From Prolixibacteraceae bacterium (GTDB taxonomy: Bacteria; Bacteroidota; Bacteroidia; Bacteroidales; Prolixibacteraceae): 64,000 nucleotides of DNA. The DNA is taken from positions 1 through 64,000 of the forward strand of contig JAIOZY010000017.1 of assembly GCA_021740385.1 (NCBI GenBank). Reading direction: 5' to 3'. The notes below the pieces were generated by a model. It was not told the origin of the DNA and did no database searches. It saw only the letters and a program-made list of their open reading frames with translations. The position numbers and the translations under genes were made by a program. Below are positions 45,708 to 55,713 of the stretch, one piece after another. The number at the start of each line of letters is the position of its first letter. Position 1 is the stretch's first letter.

Positions 45708-47309
45708 TTAATTTTTTTTTGGTAAGCCCAATGAATTTGAGAGTATAGCAGGTGAATGCCACAAAAACAAAGAAAGGAATATGAGAAAAAAAGGCAGTCC
45801 AACATGCATTTCAAGTGTTGTATCACCAAAGTTTGAAACCCCGGTAATAATCAAAAGCATGATAATAAACACATTTTTAAATTGGCGCTTTTGTTTAATT
45901 GCATAGAAAATTAAAAAAAGGATCAGTAAAAAACCGGGCACACCAAATTTTACCATGTAGCTCAGGTATTGGTTATGCACTTTCGATCTGAACGCTGTTT
46001 TTAATTCAGTATCTATTTGATTATATGCCTCCTCAAAGGCATTAAGGTAATTTCCGGTACCAATTCCCCAAAAATTGTTTTTAATGATATGCCAGGCAGC
46101 TTTACTGAATTCTATCCGTTGTGACAACGACTGGTTGTTGGGGTTGCCGGTGTGGTAATAGCGGTCAATTTCCCAAATGGTTTGGTAAATGCGCGGATAA
46201 ACCGAATACTTCTTTTCAACAAATACAATGTTTGAAATACCCGCCTCGATATTTTTTATGTCGCCGGGCGACAGGGCTGCTACACCTGCTGAATCTTTTT
46301 TTAGCCCTTTGCTTGTCAGGTAACGTATAAGGGTATCGTAAACAGGATACCCGGTAGCATCCCTTTCGTGAATTTTTATTTTGCTAACATTATTCCAGGC
46401 CTTTTCCAGCTCATCATTGCATAAATACCAGTAAACGTGGTAGCCGTTTTCGAGCTGCTTTTTTTCCAAATCAAAACTATACCGGTTTCCCGATTCCGTT
46501 GTGAGCGAATAATCGGGTTCTTTCTCGTTCGTTGCAAAATAATTATGGGCAACATAGCCAACATACGCCAGCGGTAATAATACAAATAAAACAAGCACAG
46601 GCCACTTTGCCCTTTTTGCCATGCGGCTTTTTTGTATGCTGCAAAGCCAAAAAATGAATACAATGCCGGAAATATAAAGTGAAAGCCAGCCAATAAGTGA
46701 CTTCTGAACCCCTAAAAAGGCGATTAGCCAAAAACACCAAACAACAATCAATGCTTTGTTAACACGACCCAGAACAGGTGTTTTCAATATGACAGAACCG
46801 ATAAGAATGTAAACCGCAAACACAATTTGCAGCGAAAAGGCAATGTGCGAAACGTATGAAGCGTCTCTTACGTCACTATAACCTGTTGAAAAAATTATTT
46901 TAAAGGTAGTTATTAGTGTTGCTGCTGTTACAAAAACCACAAACAGGGCAAGTAGTTGCCAAATTCTTTTTTCATTAATGCGGGGAATAAATGCAAATGC
47001 AGCAGGGATTAGAAGCCAAAAAATGCTCTTCTTTAATTCGTAAAGTCCGGTATCTAAATCGTTGCAAAACAAGCACCCGAGCAAATAAATAATGAAAACA
47101 CCAGCCAAAGCCCAAAATGCCTTTTCTTTACGAAATTGTTGAATTTTTTCCCGAAAGTTGCCGGTAATAAAAATGAGAAAAAAACATACGCCGGTAAAAA
47201 TACTCAAAAAAGATTCGGAAAACGGCAAACTAAAAAGTAACACAGCAATTGCAAAAAAAGGCAAGTGACTGTTTATTAGATTATTGATCTGCCCCTTCCA
47301 CTTCTTCAT
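45708..47309 (-). CDS. O-antigen ligase / Wzy-like polymerase
   Basis: A 533-residue polytopic protein, about twelve hydrophobic segments. The Wzy_C/O-antigen ligase region with a periplasmic loop lies near residues 370-460 (NNFWGIGTGNYLNAFEEAYN, then KVHNQYLSYMVKFGVPGFLL). Such enzymes polymerise or transfer lipid-linked glycans onto lipid A core. The glycosyltransferase at 49272-50423 may act in the same pathway. Acceptor and donor cannot be told from sequence. Confidence 0.85.
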   Translation of the reverse strand: MKKWKGQINNLINSHLPFFAIAVLLFSLPFSESFLSIFTGVCFFLIFITGNFREKIQQFRKEKAFWALAGVFIIYLLGCLFCNDLDTGLYELKKSIFWLLIPAAFAFIPRINEKRIWQLLALFVVFVTAATLITTFKIIFSTGYSDVRDASYVSHIAFSLQIVFAVYILIGSVILKTPVLGRVNKALIVVWCFWLIAFLGVQKSLIGWLSLYISGIVFIFWLCSIQKSRMAKRAKWPVLVLFVLLPLAYVGYVAHNYFATNEKEPDYSLTTESGNRYSFDLEKKQLENGYHVYWYLCNDELEKAWNNVSKIKIHERDATGYPVYDTLIRYLTSKGLKKDSAGVAALSPGDIKNIEAGISNIVFVEKKYSVYPRIYQTIWEIDRYYHTGNPNNQSLSQRIEFSKAAWHIIKNNFWGIGTGNYLNAFEEAYNQIDTELKTAFRSKVHNQYLSYMVKFGVPGFLLILFLIFYAIKQKRQFKNVFIIMLLIITGVSNFGDTTLEMHVGLPFFLIFLSLFLWHSPAILSNSLGLPKKN

Positions 47310-47391
47310 TTCGATTCCCTTTAAAAAGATAAAAACGTTTTTCTTTCAATATTATTTTAATTCAGCCTGATTTTTTCAGCAGTAGTTCAAT

Positions 47392-48252
47392 TTAGGGGTT
47401 CGATGCCTGAAAATAGTCCAGCCACTTTCGGGTTCCCTTGTACAAGGTGGAAAACGTAGCAACTTCAGATGCTTTTTTAAGTGCTTTTTCGAACGGAATG
47501 TTTTGCTGCATATACCAGCAAAATGCTCCATGCAGTACATCTCCTGCACCAAGTGAGTCAATTGCACCAACTTTTTCAATTTCAATTTCTCCGCCCGGGA
47601 ATACAATGCTTTCCTCACCACGGGTTATGGCTACATGTTTCACGCCTTGCCTGAGGGTGAAGTCGAAAATGCTTTGCAGCGAATTACATCCCGGTGGACG
47701 ATAATTATCGGAGCAAATAGCAACATCTACAAGTGGAAGTATTTCAGGCAATTGGGGCTTCCAGCTTCCACCATCGAAAATTACGGTTATGTTTTTTTTA
47801 CGGGCTTCATTGCAAACGGGTACAGCAACTTCGGGATAAAAGCCATCGGTAAAAACAAACGCATAATGGTCTAACTCAATATCAACGCTATGCGGAAGGC
47901 TTAGCGTTTCGGGATGATGGGTGAAAATTGTCCGGTGACTGTTCGAAACGTTGGTTACAACTGTTGAAATGATGGGGTTATATTTTTCATTTTGCAATAA
48001 GTCAATCAGGGTTACTTCGTTATTAGCAAAATCATCAACGAGAAAGTTGCGAAAATGGTTTTGTCCCACGCAGGTCAAAAAATCGGGCCGGCCTCCCAGC
48101 CGGGCAAATGCGATGGCTGCATTTGCAGCAGGGCCACCGGCAGCACATACCGGGGTATCGGTTTTAATTTTTGTGTTGTATCGCGGATTTTCGTTTACAA
48201 AGTACTGAATATCCAATGTTGTTAATCCGATAAAAAGCCCTTTTTTTATCAT
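47392..48252 (-). CDS. PfkB-family carbohydrate kinase
   Basis: A 286-residue ribokinase-fold sugar kinase, started at 48252 (MIKKGLFIGLTTLD) because an in-frame ATG further upstream adds a non-homologous tail that crosses the fabG terminator. The N-terminal motif GGPAANAAIAFARLGG and the C-terminal ATP/sugar motif DSLGAGDVLHGAFCW (catalytic Asp in GAGD) are intact. The substrate (ribose, fructose or other) cannot be read. It stands between a ligase-like gene and fabG. Confidence 0.9.
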   Translation of the reverse strand: MIKKGLFIGLTTLDIQYFVNENPRYNTKIKTDTPVCAAGGPAANAAIAFARLGGRPDFLTCVGQNHFRNFLVDDFANNEVTLIDLLQNEKYNPIISTVVTNVSNSHRTIFTHHPETLSLPHSVDIELDHYAFVFTDGFYPEVAVPVCNEARKKNITVIFDGGSWKPQLPEILPLVDVAICSDNYRPPGCNSLQSIFDFTLRQGVKHVAITRGEESIVFPGGEIEIEKVGAIDSLGAGDVLHGAFCWYMQQNIPFEKALKKASEVATFSTLYKGTRKWLDYFQASNP

Positions 48253-48270
48253 GGCAAGGTATATCAACGT

Positions 48271-48299
48271 AAAAAAAACCGGCATGGGTTGCATGCCGG
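48271..48299 (-). terminator. Terminator of fabG
   Basis: On the minus strand CCGGCATG (48299-48292) pairs with CATGCCGG (48286-48279) around a 5-nt loop, followed by eight T (48278-48271). It separates fabG from the downstream kinase gene. Confidence 0.8.
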
Positions 48300-48322
48300 G
48301 CGACAAAGATATAGAGAAAATT

Positions 48323-49069
48323 TTATGTATTCATTGCTCCGCAAACATTTATTACCTGTCCGCTCACATACGAAGCCAAATCTGAAGCGAGAAAAGCAGT
48401 TACTTTAGCAACCTCTTCAGGTTGTCCTCCGCGCCTGAGTGGAATGGCTTCGGCCCATTGCTTTTTTATTTCTTCGGGAAGCACATCAGTCATTTCGGTT
48501 AAAATAAAACCCGGTGCAATGGCATTACATCGTATGTTGCGTACACCCAGCTCTTTGGCCACCGATTTTGTTAACCCGATAATACCTGCTTTTGAGGCTG
48601 AGTAGTTGGCCTGGTTTTTATTGCCCGAAACACCGACTACCGAGCTCATATTGATAATACTGCCTTCTCCCTGTTTCCACATAACAGGCTGTACTGCTTT
48701 GGTAAAATTGAATACCGATTTTAGGTTAATACGAATTACGGCATCCCATTGTTCTTCGGTCATTCTTTTAAGGGCGCCGTCTTTTGTTATCCCTGCGTTG
48801 TTTACCAATACGTCAACCCGTCCAAAGTCATCGGCGATTTGTTTTACAACATTGTTTGTATCTTCATAATTACTGGCATCGGAAGCATAAGCTTTGGCTT
48901 TAACACCAAGGGATTCAATTTCCGACACGGTTTTCTTCATGTTTTCATCATCAAATAAATCGGTAAAGGCAATGTTGCAACCTTCACCGGCAAAAAACAA
49001 GGCAATGGCTTTTCCTATACCCCGAGAGGCACCGGTTATAATTGCCGTTTTTCCTTCCAATAATTTCAT
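48323..49069 (-). CDS. fabG: 3-oxoacyl-ACP reductase
   Basis: A 248-residue short-chain dehydrogenase that reduces 3-oxoacyl-ACP with NADPH in fatty acid elongation. I start at 49069 (MKLLEGKTAIITGASRGIGK); an upstream in-frame start adds 19 unlikely residues. The cofactor motif TGASRGIG lies near residues 13-20, the Ser of the catalytic triad in INMSSVVG and the Tyr-Lys in YSASKAG. Length is standard. It has its own terminator, so it is probably a single-gene unit. Confidence 0.92.
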   Translation of the reverse strand: MKLLEGKTAIITGASRGIGKAIALFFAGEGCNIAFTDLFDDENMKKTVSEIESLGVKAKAYASDASNYEDTNNVVKQIADDFGRVDVLVNNAGITKDGALKRMTEEQWDAVIRINLKSVFNFTKAVQPVMWKQGEGSIINMSSVVGVSGNKNQANYSASKAGIIGLTKSVAKELGVRNIRCNAIAPGFILTEMTDVLPEEIKKQWAEAIPLRRGGQPEEVAKVTAFLASDLASYVSGQVINVCGAMNT

Positions 49070-49271
49070 GATTCGTAGCTTTTGGTTTAACGTGGGGACA
49101 AATGTAGCATTATTGAAAAAAATCACAATTTTTGCCCGAATAATTCATATATTATTCCCGACCCCGACAGCTATTAAGATTCACTATATTTTTCAATATA
49201 AAATTAAGTTCATCCAAATCGGGATAAAACTGTATTTTGTTCATTATAAATAAAATATGAACAATACAGGT

Positions 49272-50423
49272 TTAAAGTGAAGAATAGATTTGCATCAATT
49301 GACGGGATGTGTTTTTCACATGGAATTTTTCGGCATGGATTCGTCCAACTTTTTGCATATTAGACGATAAACTTTCCGATGAAATAATTTGGTGTATCGC
49401 GTTCGAAATTTCTTCCGGTTTATTCGGATCGACATATAAACTTCCTGCTCCCCCAACCTCGGTCAGGCACCCAACATTACTTGTAATAACGGGCAAATTA
49501 CTGAAAAGCGCCTCGATAACGGGTATGCCAAACCCTTCGAAAAGCGAAGGCCAAACCAGCGCTTTTGCCATTTGATAAACCGCCGGCATATCGGCATCGG
49601 CCACGTAGTTTAAAAAAACAACGTGGTTTTGCAGGTTCAGTTTCACGACTTTTTTCAGCAAAATATTTTTATAACGGTTCGGTTTTCCCACAACAACCAG
49701 CGGAAGCCTTTCGGCATTATTCAGTAAAGCCATCGCTTCAAAAATCCGGTCGATGTTTTTGTGTTTTACCAAAGCGCCTACAAATAATAAGTATTGCCCG
49801 GGAAGACCATACTTTTGCCTGGTCCTTTCCATTTTATCGGCTGAAGCTCTCGTGTAAAAGCCGGGATTGCACGATTGGTAAACAACGTCAATTTTTTCCT
49901 CGGGAACCTTCAGAAAATTTACAAGGTCGGATTTTGTTTGGCGGCTTACGGCAACAACACGGTCGGCATTCGTACAACTGTATTTAATTTTCGACAGGTA
50001 TATTTTCCGGTCGGCTGCACTGAAATTTTGCTTAAAGCGCAAGAATAGTAAGTCGTGCACGGTTACCATTTTTTTCGCTTTTATCCGGTTCGCCCCAAAA
50101 GGTATCTCGTGGCTTAGCCCGTGGTATACTTGCACATGGTCTGAATTGATATTTTTGGCCATTCCATAGCTTCGCCAATAATTACGGATGAGTTTTGAGG
50201 CATTTTTGGGTGAGCGAATTTTTACTGAATCGGGTAACGATTGCATCCACTTTATTAAATCGTATTCAGAAGGCCTGGCCCCGTATAAAAAATAATTGTT
50301 TTGGGGATAATACGCTACCAGTCCCGAAATCAGGTTCCGGGAATAGTTGCCGAGTCCACGGGTATTTTTAAAAGCCCTTTTGGCATCAAACCCCAATGTT
50401 AACGATACTTGCATATTTTCCAT
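49272..50423 (-). CDS. Group 1 (GT4-like) glycosyltransferase
   Basis: A GT-B glycosyltransferase of about 383 residues, started at 50423 (MENMQVSLTLGFDAKRAFKN). The N-terminal domain has GLGNYSRNLI and YHGLSHEIPFG. The C-terminal nucleotide-sugar site shows FVGALVKHKNIDRIFEAM and ALVWPSLFEGFGIPVIEA (EX7E motif). It adds a sugar from a nucleotide donor to an unknown acceptor. A second ATG at 50414 is an alternative start. Nearby O-antigen ligase and PfkB genes suggest surface glycan work. Confidence 0.9.
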   Translation of the reverse strand: MENMQVSLTLGFDAKRAFKNTRGLGNYSRNLISGLVAYYPQNNYFLYGARPSEYDLIKWMQSLPDSVKIRSPKNASKLIRNYWRSYGMAKNINSDHVQVYHGLSHEIPFGANRIKAKKMVTVHDLLFLRFKQNFSAADRKIYLSKIKYSCTNADRVVAVSRQTKSDLVNFLKVPEEKIDVVYQSCNPGFYTRASADKMERTRQKYGLPGQYLLFVGALVKHKNIDRIFEAMALLNNAERLPLVVVGKPNRYKNILLKKVVKLNLQNHVVFLNYVADADMPAVYQMAKALVWPSLFEGFGIPVIEALFSNLPVITSNVGCLTEVGGAGSLYVDPNKPEEISNAIHQIISSESLSSNMQKVGRIHAEKFHVKNTSRQLMQIYSSL

Positions 50424-50559
50424 TATTGCCACGAAATAAATAAAACCTGAACAAATATTTCGATAATTTCTATCGGTATATTTCAACAACGGTTCCTTCT
50501 GTTTCCAATAATAACCATTTTATTACAGTATTTTCACCATTTTAAAATATTTTTGCAAC

Positions 50560-51957
50560 ATGACCAATCATAATACAATATGCGCAATCAGTACATCGCC
50601 CGGAACGGGGGCCGTTGCCATGATCCGGCTTTCAGGGACCGATGCTGTTTCAATAACCGATAAAATATTCAGGCCGAAGAAAAAGGGCAAAACCCTGAAA
50701 ACCGAAAAAGCCAATACCCTGCACTACGGGAGTGTTACTGATAAGCATAACGTGCTTGTTGATGATGTGGTAATTGCACTTTTCCGTGCCCCCCATTCAT
50801 TTACTGGCGAAGATATCGTTGAAATAACCTGCCATGGGGCTTTATACATTCAACAACGGATTCTTCAATTACTGACCGAAAACGGGGCACAGCTTGCCAA
50901 GCCGGGAGAATTCACACAACGGGCTTTTCTGAATGGGAAAATGGATTTATCACAAGCCGAGGCAGTAGCCGATTTGATTGCCGCTTCTTCGAAAGCAGCA
51001 CATTCTTTAGCGTTAAATCAAATGAAAGGGGGAATAACCTCCGAGATAAAAACTCTCCGTAAAAAGCTGCTCGATTTTACCAGCCTGGTTGAACTTGAAC
51101 TCGATTTTGGCGAAGAGGATGTTGAATTTGCAAGTCGTGATTCATTACTTCAACTGACAGAAAACACACTTCAATTAATCAGCAAGTTAACCGATTCGTT
51201 CAGGTATGGCAATGCTATAAAAAACGGTATTCCCGTGGCCATTGTTGGCGATACAAACGTAGGCAAATCAACCTTGTTAAACCTGCTTTTACAGGAAGAC
51301 AGGGCCATTGTTTCGGAAATTGCCGGCACAACACGCGATAGCATTGAAGATGTGATGGTTATTGAGGGGATACAGTTTCGCTTTATCGATACAGCCGGAA
51401 TCAGGGCAACAGCCGATACCGTTGAGTCGATTGGGATAAAACGGGCCTACAAAAAAATTGAACAGGCCGAAATTGTGCTGGTCATGCTCGATGCCTCAGC
51501 CCATTTTAACGATACCATTAAATTCCTGACCCATTTATCGGGGCACCTTTCCGAAAAATTTGCCGCCATTATTGTGAACAAAATCGACATCGCCGCTCAG
51601 GCTGTTGTAGATGAGTTAAAAAGCCTCGGGGAAGCCACCGGGTTCCCTACCCTGCTCATTTCTGCCGGAAGCCATCTGAATATTGACCAGCTGAACCAAT
51701 TTTTGATTAATTCGGCCCATAAATTTGAGGGCAGCGATTCCGATGTTATCCTCACGAACATGCGGCATTACGAAGCATTTATGAAAGCCGGCGAAGCACT
51801 CGAGCGTGTAAAATCCGGACTGCAAAACGATATTTCGGGCGATTTTCTTTCACAAGACATTCGTGAATGCTTACATTACCTGGGCGAGATAACGGGTGAG
51901 ATAAGCACTGATGAGGTATTGGGTAATATCTTTAAGAATTTTTGTATCGGGAAATAA
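50560..51957 (+). CDS. mnmE: tRNA uridine-5-carboxymethylaminomethyl(34) synthesis GTPase
   Basis: A 465-residue GTPase that with MnmG modifies the wobble uridine of several tRNAs. The N-terminal folate-binding domain starts with TICAISTSPGTGAVAMIRLSG. The GTPase domain has GDTNVGKST (P-loop), DTAGIR and NKID. The chain ends in FKNFCIGK, the conserved CxGK end. No mnmG is next to it. A TATTTTTG four bases before the ATG may be a -7 element, but it is too close for a normal leader. Confidence 0.95.
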   Translation: MTNHNTICAISTSPGTGAVAMIRLSGTDAVSITDKIFRPKKKGKTLKTEKANTLHYGSVTDKHNVLVDDVVIALFRAPHSFTGEDIVEITCHGALYIQQRILQLLTENGAQLAKPGEFTQRAFLNGKMDLSQAEAVADLIAASSKAAHSLALNQMKGGITSEIKTLRKKLLDFTSLVELELDFGEEDVEFASRDSLLQLTENTLQLISKLTDSFRYGNAIKNGIPVAIVGDTNVGKSTLLNLLLQEDRAIVSEIAGTTRDSIEDVMVIEGIQFRFIDTAGIRATADTVESIGIKRAYKKIEQAEIVLVMLDASAHFNDTIKFLTHLSGHLSEKFAAIIVNKIDIAAQAVVDELKSLGEATGFPTLLISAGSHLNIDQLNQFLINSAHKFEGSDSDVILTNMRHYEAFMKAGEALERVKSGLQNDISGDFLSQDIRECLHYLGEITGEISTDEVLGNIFKNFCIGK

Positions 51958-52107
51958 GCCATATAAAATTCTAAGCGAAGTTGAAGTATCCTACGTTTCC
52001 TGAATTTTCCCATTACGCTGTTAATATTTTGTTGATTCTTTTTTGCCTTTGTTTGCTTATTCTTTTTTAAATTAGCCATAATTTGACAAGTCGTAAACTT
52101 ATTAGTC
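51958..52107. other. Boundary between core gene mnmE and the accessory operon
   Basis: 150 AT-rich bases with no tRNA or obvious direct repeat. No clean promoter match was found; a weak TTTG (52052-52055) and a non-matching ATAATTTG at 52078-52085 are the nearest. No attachment site is visible. Confidence 0.4.
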
Positions 52108-52386
52108 ATGTATTTAGGAAAAAGGATAAAAGAACTCAGGGAAGAAAAAGGATTTGTTCAACGCCAATTGGCTGCCGAATTGGAGATTGATACTCCAATG
52201 TACAGCAAAATTGAACGTGGAGAACGAAGGGCAAAGCGGGAGCAGGTTCTAAAATTGGCTAAAATACTGAACACCGATAAAGATGAATTACTCACCTTAT
52301 GGCTAGCCGGGCAGGTTTATGAGATTGTGAAAGATGAAAAAGTAGCGAAAGCTGCAATGAATTTTGTTGAAACCCAAATTCGATAA
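52108..52386 (+). CDS. XRE-family HTH regulator of the accessory operon
   Basis: A 92-residue Cro/C1-type regulator. The HTH is at residues 6-60 (IKELREEKGFVQRQLAAELE, then TPMYSKIERGERR). A helical tail of about 30 residues follows. Small XRE proteins of this type often act as controller proteins in restriction-modification loci, delaying nuclease expression. It ends 7 bases before the helicase start and is the first gene of the four-gene operon. Confidence 0.85.
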   Translation: MYLGKRIKELREEKGFVQRQLAAELEIDTPMYSKIERGERRAKREQVLKLAKILNTDKDELLTLWLAGQVYEIVKDEKVAKAAMNFVETQIR

Positions 52387-52393
52387 TTATCTT

Positions 52394-55300
52394 ATGACCA
52401 GTATAAAACGGGAAAATACAGACCTGACATTTTTTACAAACACTCAAGGTCAAACATTGTTAAACCGATTCAAATCTACATTAACGGATACCAAATTCTT
52501 TGATGTATTGGTCGGTTATTTCCGTTCAAGTGGCTTTTATCAGTTGTATGAATCACTTGAAGATGTTGATAAAATCAGAATATTAGTTGGGCTGAATGTT
52601 GACCGACAAGCCTATGAAATCATGCAAATTAACGAGGAAAATGGAACCATTGATTTCGAATCACATCAGCGTACAAAAAACCTCTTTCAAAAGAATTTAA
52701 TTTCAGATATAGAAGATTCAAGGGAAAACGACCAACAACTTGAAATTGGTGTTCGGAAGTTTGTTGAATTTTTACAAACTGATTGTATTGACCAATCCTT
52801 ACCAAAATTTCAGTTAGGGAATGGGAAGAAACTTGAAATCAGAGCGTATCCATCAAAAAACATTCATGCCAAAGTTTATGTTAAGCGATATAATGAAAGT
52901 ATTAGCCATATTCAATACGGTTCAGTAATTACAGGTTCAAGTAATTTTTCTGAATCAGGTTTAGTTGCAAATCGGGAATTTAATGTGGAATTAAAAAACA
53001 AAACAGATGTTGATTTTGCTTTAAATCAGTTCGAAGACCTTTGGAAGGATTCTGTTGATATTTCAGATGATTTTATTGATGCTGCAACAAAAAAAACATG
53101 GTTAAACGATTCAATTACCCCATACGAATTGTACCTGAAGTGTATTTATGAATATTTGGAAGAAGATATAAACATGGAGGATGAATACGACCCATACTTA
53201 CCTCCGGGATTCATGGATTTACGTTATCAGCGGCAAGCAGCAACAAATGCAAAGAAAATTCTGGAAACATACAACGGCGTTTTTCTCGCCGATGTAGTTG
53301 GACTTGGAAAAACCTTTATTACAGCTATGTTACTTCAACAATTGCAGGGGCACATGTTGGTAGTTTGTCCACCTGTATTGAAAGAATACTGGGAGGATTC
53401 TCTGCGCGATTTTGGTGTTCGCAGTCATAAGGTTGAATCTTTGGGCAAGCTGGAACACATTTTGAGAAATGACATCTCAAAATTCAAATATGTAATAATT
53501 GATGAAGCTCACCGCTTTAGAAATGAAGCAACTCAATCCTATGCCAACCTAATGGATATTTGTCGGGGCAAAAAAGTAATTCTTGTCACTGCAACCCCAT
53601 TAAACAATACTGTAGATGATATTTTTGCACAATTAAAACTTTTCCAGGCTCCTAAAAATTCTACTATTCCCGGTGTACCAAACCTCGAAAAATTCTTTAA
53701 TGCATTGAAGCGTAGGCTAAAAGAAGCCAAACCGGATAAAAACGATATATCACCTGAAAGCCAAGAAGAATACAGGAAAGCCATTAAGGAAGTTTCAGAT
53801 ACTATCAGGGATAAAGTGCTGAAATTTGTAATGGTTCGAAGAACCCGAACAGATGTTAAAACCTTCTTTAAGGACGACATGTTTAAACAGGGACTTAATT
53901 TTCCGGAAGTTGACGACCCGGGCAGAATTGTATATCATTTTAAAGGGAAACTTGAAACGGTCTTTAATCAAACAATTGAACTGTTGCATACTTTTAAATA
54001 TGCCAGGTATATTCCACTATTATACTATAATAAAGGTTTAACCGAATTTGAAAAACAACAACAACGAAATGTTGGAGGATTTATGAAGGGAATCCTTGTG
54101 AAGCGTTTGGAGAGTAGTTTCTATGCATTTAAAAAGAGTGTAGGCCGTTTTATTGCATCATATGAGAAATTTATTGAAATGTACAACAATGGTACGGTTT
54201 ATATCAGTAAAAATGCAAATGTTTACGACCTTCTGGATAATGATGACCTTGAAACACTTGAACAATTAGTTGAAGAAGAAAAGGCTCAAAAATACATTTC
54301 AGATAATTTTGGCTCTTTCAATGGTTCAAAATTTATCGACGACCTGAAATTTGATTTACAATTATTAAAAAGGGTTAATGACTTATGGAAGGATATTGAC
54401 GATGACCCAAAACTTGAAAAATTCATTTTCGATTTAAAAACAGTTAATACCCTAAAAAAGCAAAAACTGGTTGTTTTTACAGAATCAAAGGAAACTGGTG
54501 ATTATTTATATGAAAATATAAGTGCCGAATTTCCGGGAAAAGTAATGTTCTACTCCAGTAAAGGAGGCAGACACACAAATTCGGATATAACTTCAAAGCA
54601 TACCATTGCCAGAGAAATTATCAGAGATAACTTCGACCCCAATAGCAAAGACCAGGTTAACGATATTCAATACCTGATTACTACCGATATTCTTGCGGAA
54701 GGTATTAACCTGCATCGCTCAAATGTTTTAATCAATTATGATTTGCCATGGAATCCAACCCGGGTATTACAACGTGCCGGACGTGTTAACCGTTTGGGGT
54801 CAAAACACAGCAACATTTGTATTTTTAACTTCTTCCCCACTTCTCATTCCGACCGTCATTTAGGTCTTGAAAGTAACATTACCAACAAACTACAGATGTT
54901 TCATTACATTATGGGAGAAGATGCCCGGTATTTAACAGATGGAGAAGAAATTGGAAGTCAGGAATTGTTTAATACGCTAAACAGCAAAAAAGCCTATTCC
55001 GGTGAAGGAGAAGAAGAAGTTTCTGAATTGAAGTATCTGGAAATGATGAGAGAACTTCGTGATAAAGACCCGGATTTCTTCGAAAAAATCAAGATACTTC
55101 CTAAAAAAGCACGTTCCGGCATGAAAGTAAATGAATTGGAATACAATGAAATGATCACTTTCTTTCGTTTGGGAAAACTCAAAAAGTTTTATAAAAACAT
55201 TCAGGGCAGTTCAGAAGAAATCAACTTTTTCGATGCAGTGGACAAATTGGAATGTACACCTAAAACTAAAAGACATCCTATCCCCAATAACTACTTTGAG

Positions 55301-55690
55301 TTATTAAATACCAACAAAGCGAAGTTCCAGTTAGATACAACCCAGGGACAGGAGCCAACCAAAACAAGCGGAGGTCGCTCAAATGCTGCTTTTATTGAGC
55401 GTATTTTAAAGGACAAACAATTTAAAAACTATAAGAAATTTACCGATTCTGATGAAGACTTCATAAACCAGGTGAAACAGTTGTTGCAGGACGGAGCAAT
55501 TGCCAAAAAAACAGCACAGGTAATGAAAAAAGCCATCGAAAAGTCGGTTGCTGAACAAGGAATGCTCGACCCCATGAAGGTTTTGCACATCCTGCAAAAT
55601 AACATCAGGTCAACCGTTTTTGAAAACCACCTTAATGAAAATAGCTATTTAAAGCGAGAAGTAATCTTATCAGGCTACCTAATTAAGTAG
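52394..55690 (+). CDS. SF2 helicase with N-terminal phospholipase-D-like nuclease domain
   Basis: About 1098 residues, started at 52394 (MTSIKRENTDLTFFTN), since the longer frame would overlap the regulator. An N-terminal PLD-type domain (about residues 20-230) has HAKVYVK (His158, Lys160) and GSSNFSESG, giving one HxK motif; a PLD nuclease normally acts as a dimer. The helicase core follows: VVGLGKTFIT (Walker A, near residue 300), DEAH (near 370) and, in the second lobe, DILAEGINLHRS and RAGRVNRLGS (motif VI). It probably translocates on or remodels DNA. Neighbours make it part of a defence-type operon. Confidence 0.85.
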   Translation: MTSIKRENTDLTFFTNTQGQTLLNRFKSTLTDTKFFDVLVGYFRSSGFYQLYESLEDVDKIRILVGLNVDRQAYEIMQINEENGTIDFESHQRTKNLFQKNLISDIEDSRENDQQLEIGVRKFVEFLQTDCIDQSLPKFQLGNGKKLEIRAYPSKNIHAKVYVKRYNESISHIQYGSVITGSSNFSESGLVANREFNVELKNKTDVDFALNQFEDLWKDSVDISDDFIDAATKKTWLNDSITPYELYLKCIYEYLEEDINMEDEYDPYLPPGFMDLRYQRQAATNAKKILETYNGVFLADVVGLGKTFITAMLLQQLQGHMLVVCPPVLKEYWEDSLRDFGVRSHKVESLGKLEHILRNDISKFKYVIIDEAHRFRNEATQSYANLMDICRGKKVILVTATPLNNTVDDIFAQLKLFQAPKNSTIPGVPNLEKFFNALKRRLKEAKPDKNDISPESQEEYRKAIKEVSDTIRDKVLKFVMVRRTRTDVKTFFKDDMFKQGLNFPEVDDPGRIVYHFKGKLETVFNQTIELLHTFKYARYIPLLYYNKGLTEFEKQQQRNVGGFMKGILVKRLESSFYAFKKSVGRFIASYEKFIEMYNNGTVYISKNANVYDLLDNDDLETLEQLVEEEKAQKYISDNFGSFNGSKFIDDLKFDLQLLKRVNDLWKDIDDDPKLEKFIFDLKTVNTLKKQKLVVFTESKETGDYLYENISAEFPGKVMFYSSKGGRHTNSDITSKHTIAREIIRDNFDPNSKDQVNDIQYLITTDILAEGINLHRSNVLINYDLPWNPTRVLQRAGRVNRLGSKHSNICIFNFFPTSHSDRHLGLESNITNKLQMFHYIMGEDARYLTDGEEIGSQELFNTLNSKKAYSGEGEEEVSELKYLEMMRELRDKDPDFFEKIKILPKKARSGMKVNELEYNEMITFFRLGKLKKFYKNIQGSSEEINFFDAVDKLECTPKTKRHPIPNNYFELLNTNKAKFQLDTTQGQEPTKTSGGRSNAAFIERILKDKQFKNYKKFTDSDEDFINQVKQLLQDGAIAKKTAQVMKKAIEKSVAEQGMLDPMKVLHILQNNIRSTVFENHLNENSYLKREVILSGYLIK

Positions 55691-55713
55691 GATTAATTTG
55701 ACAGAACAACAGA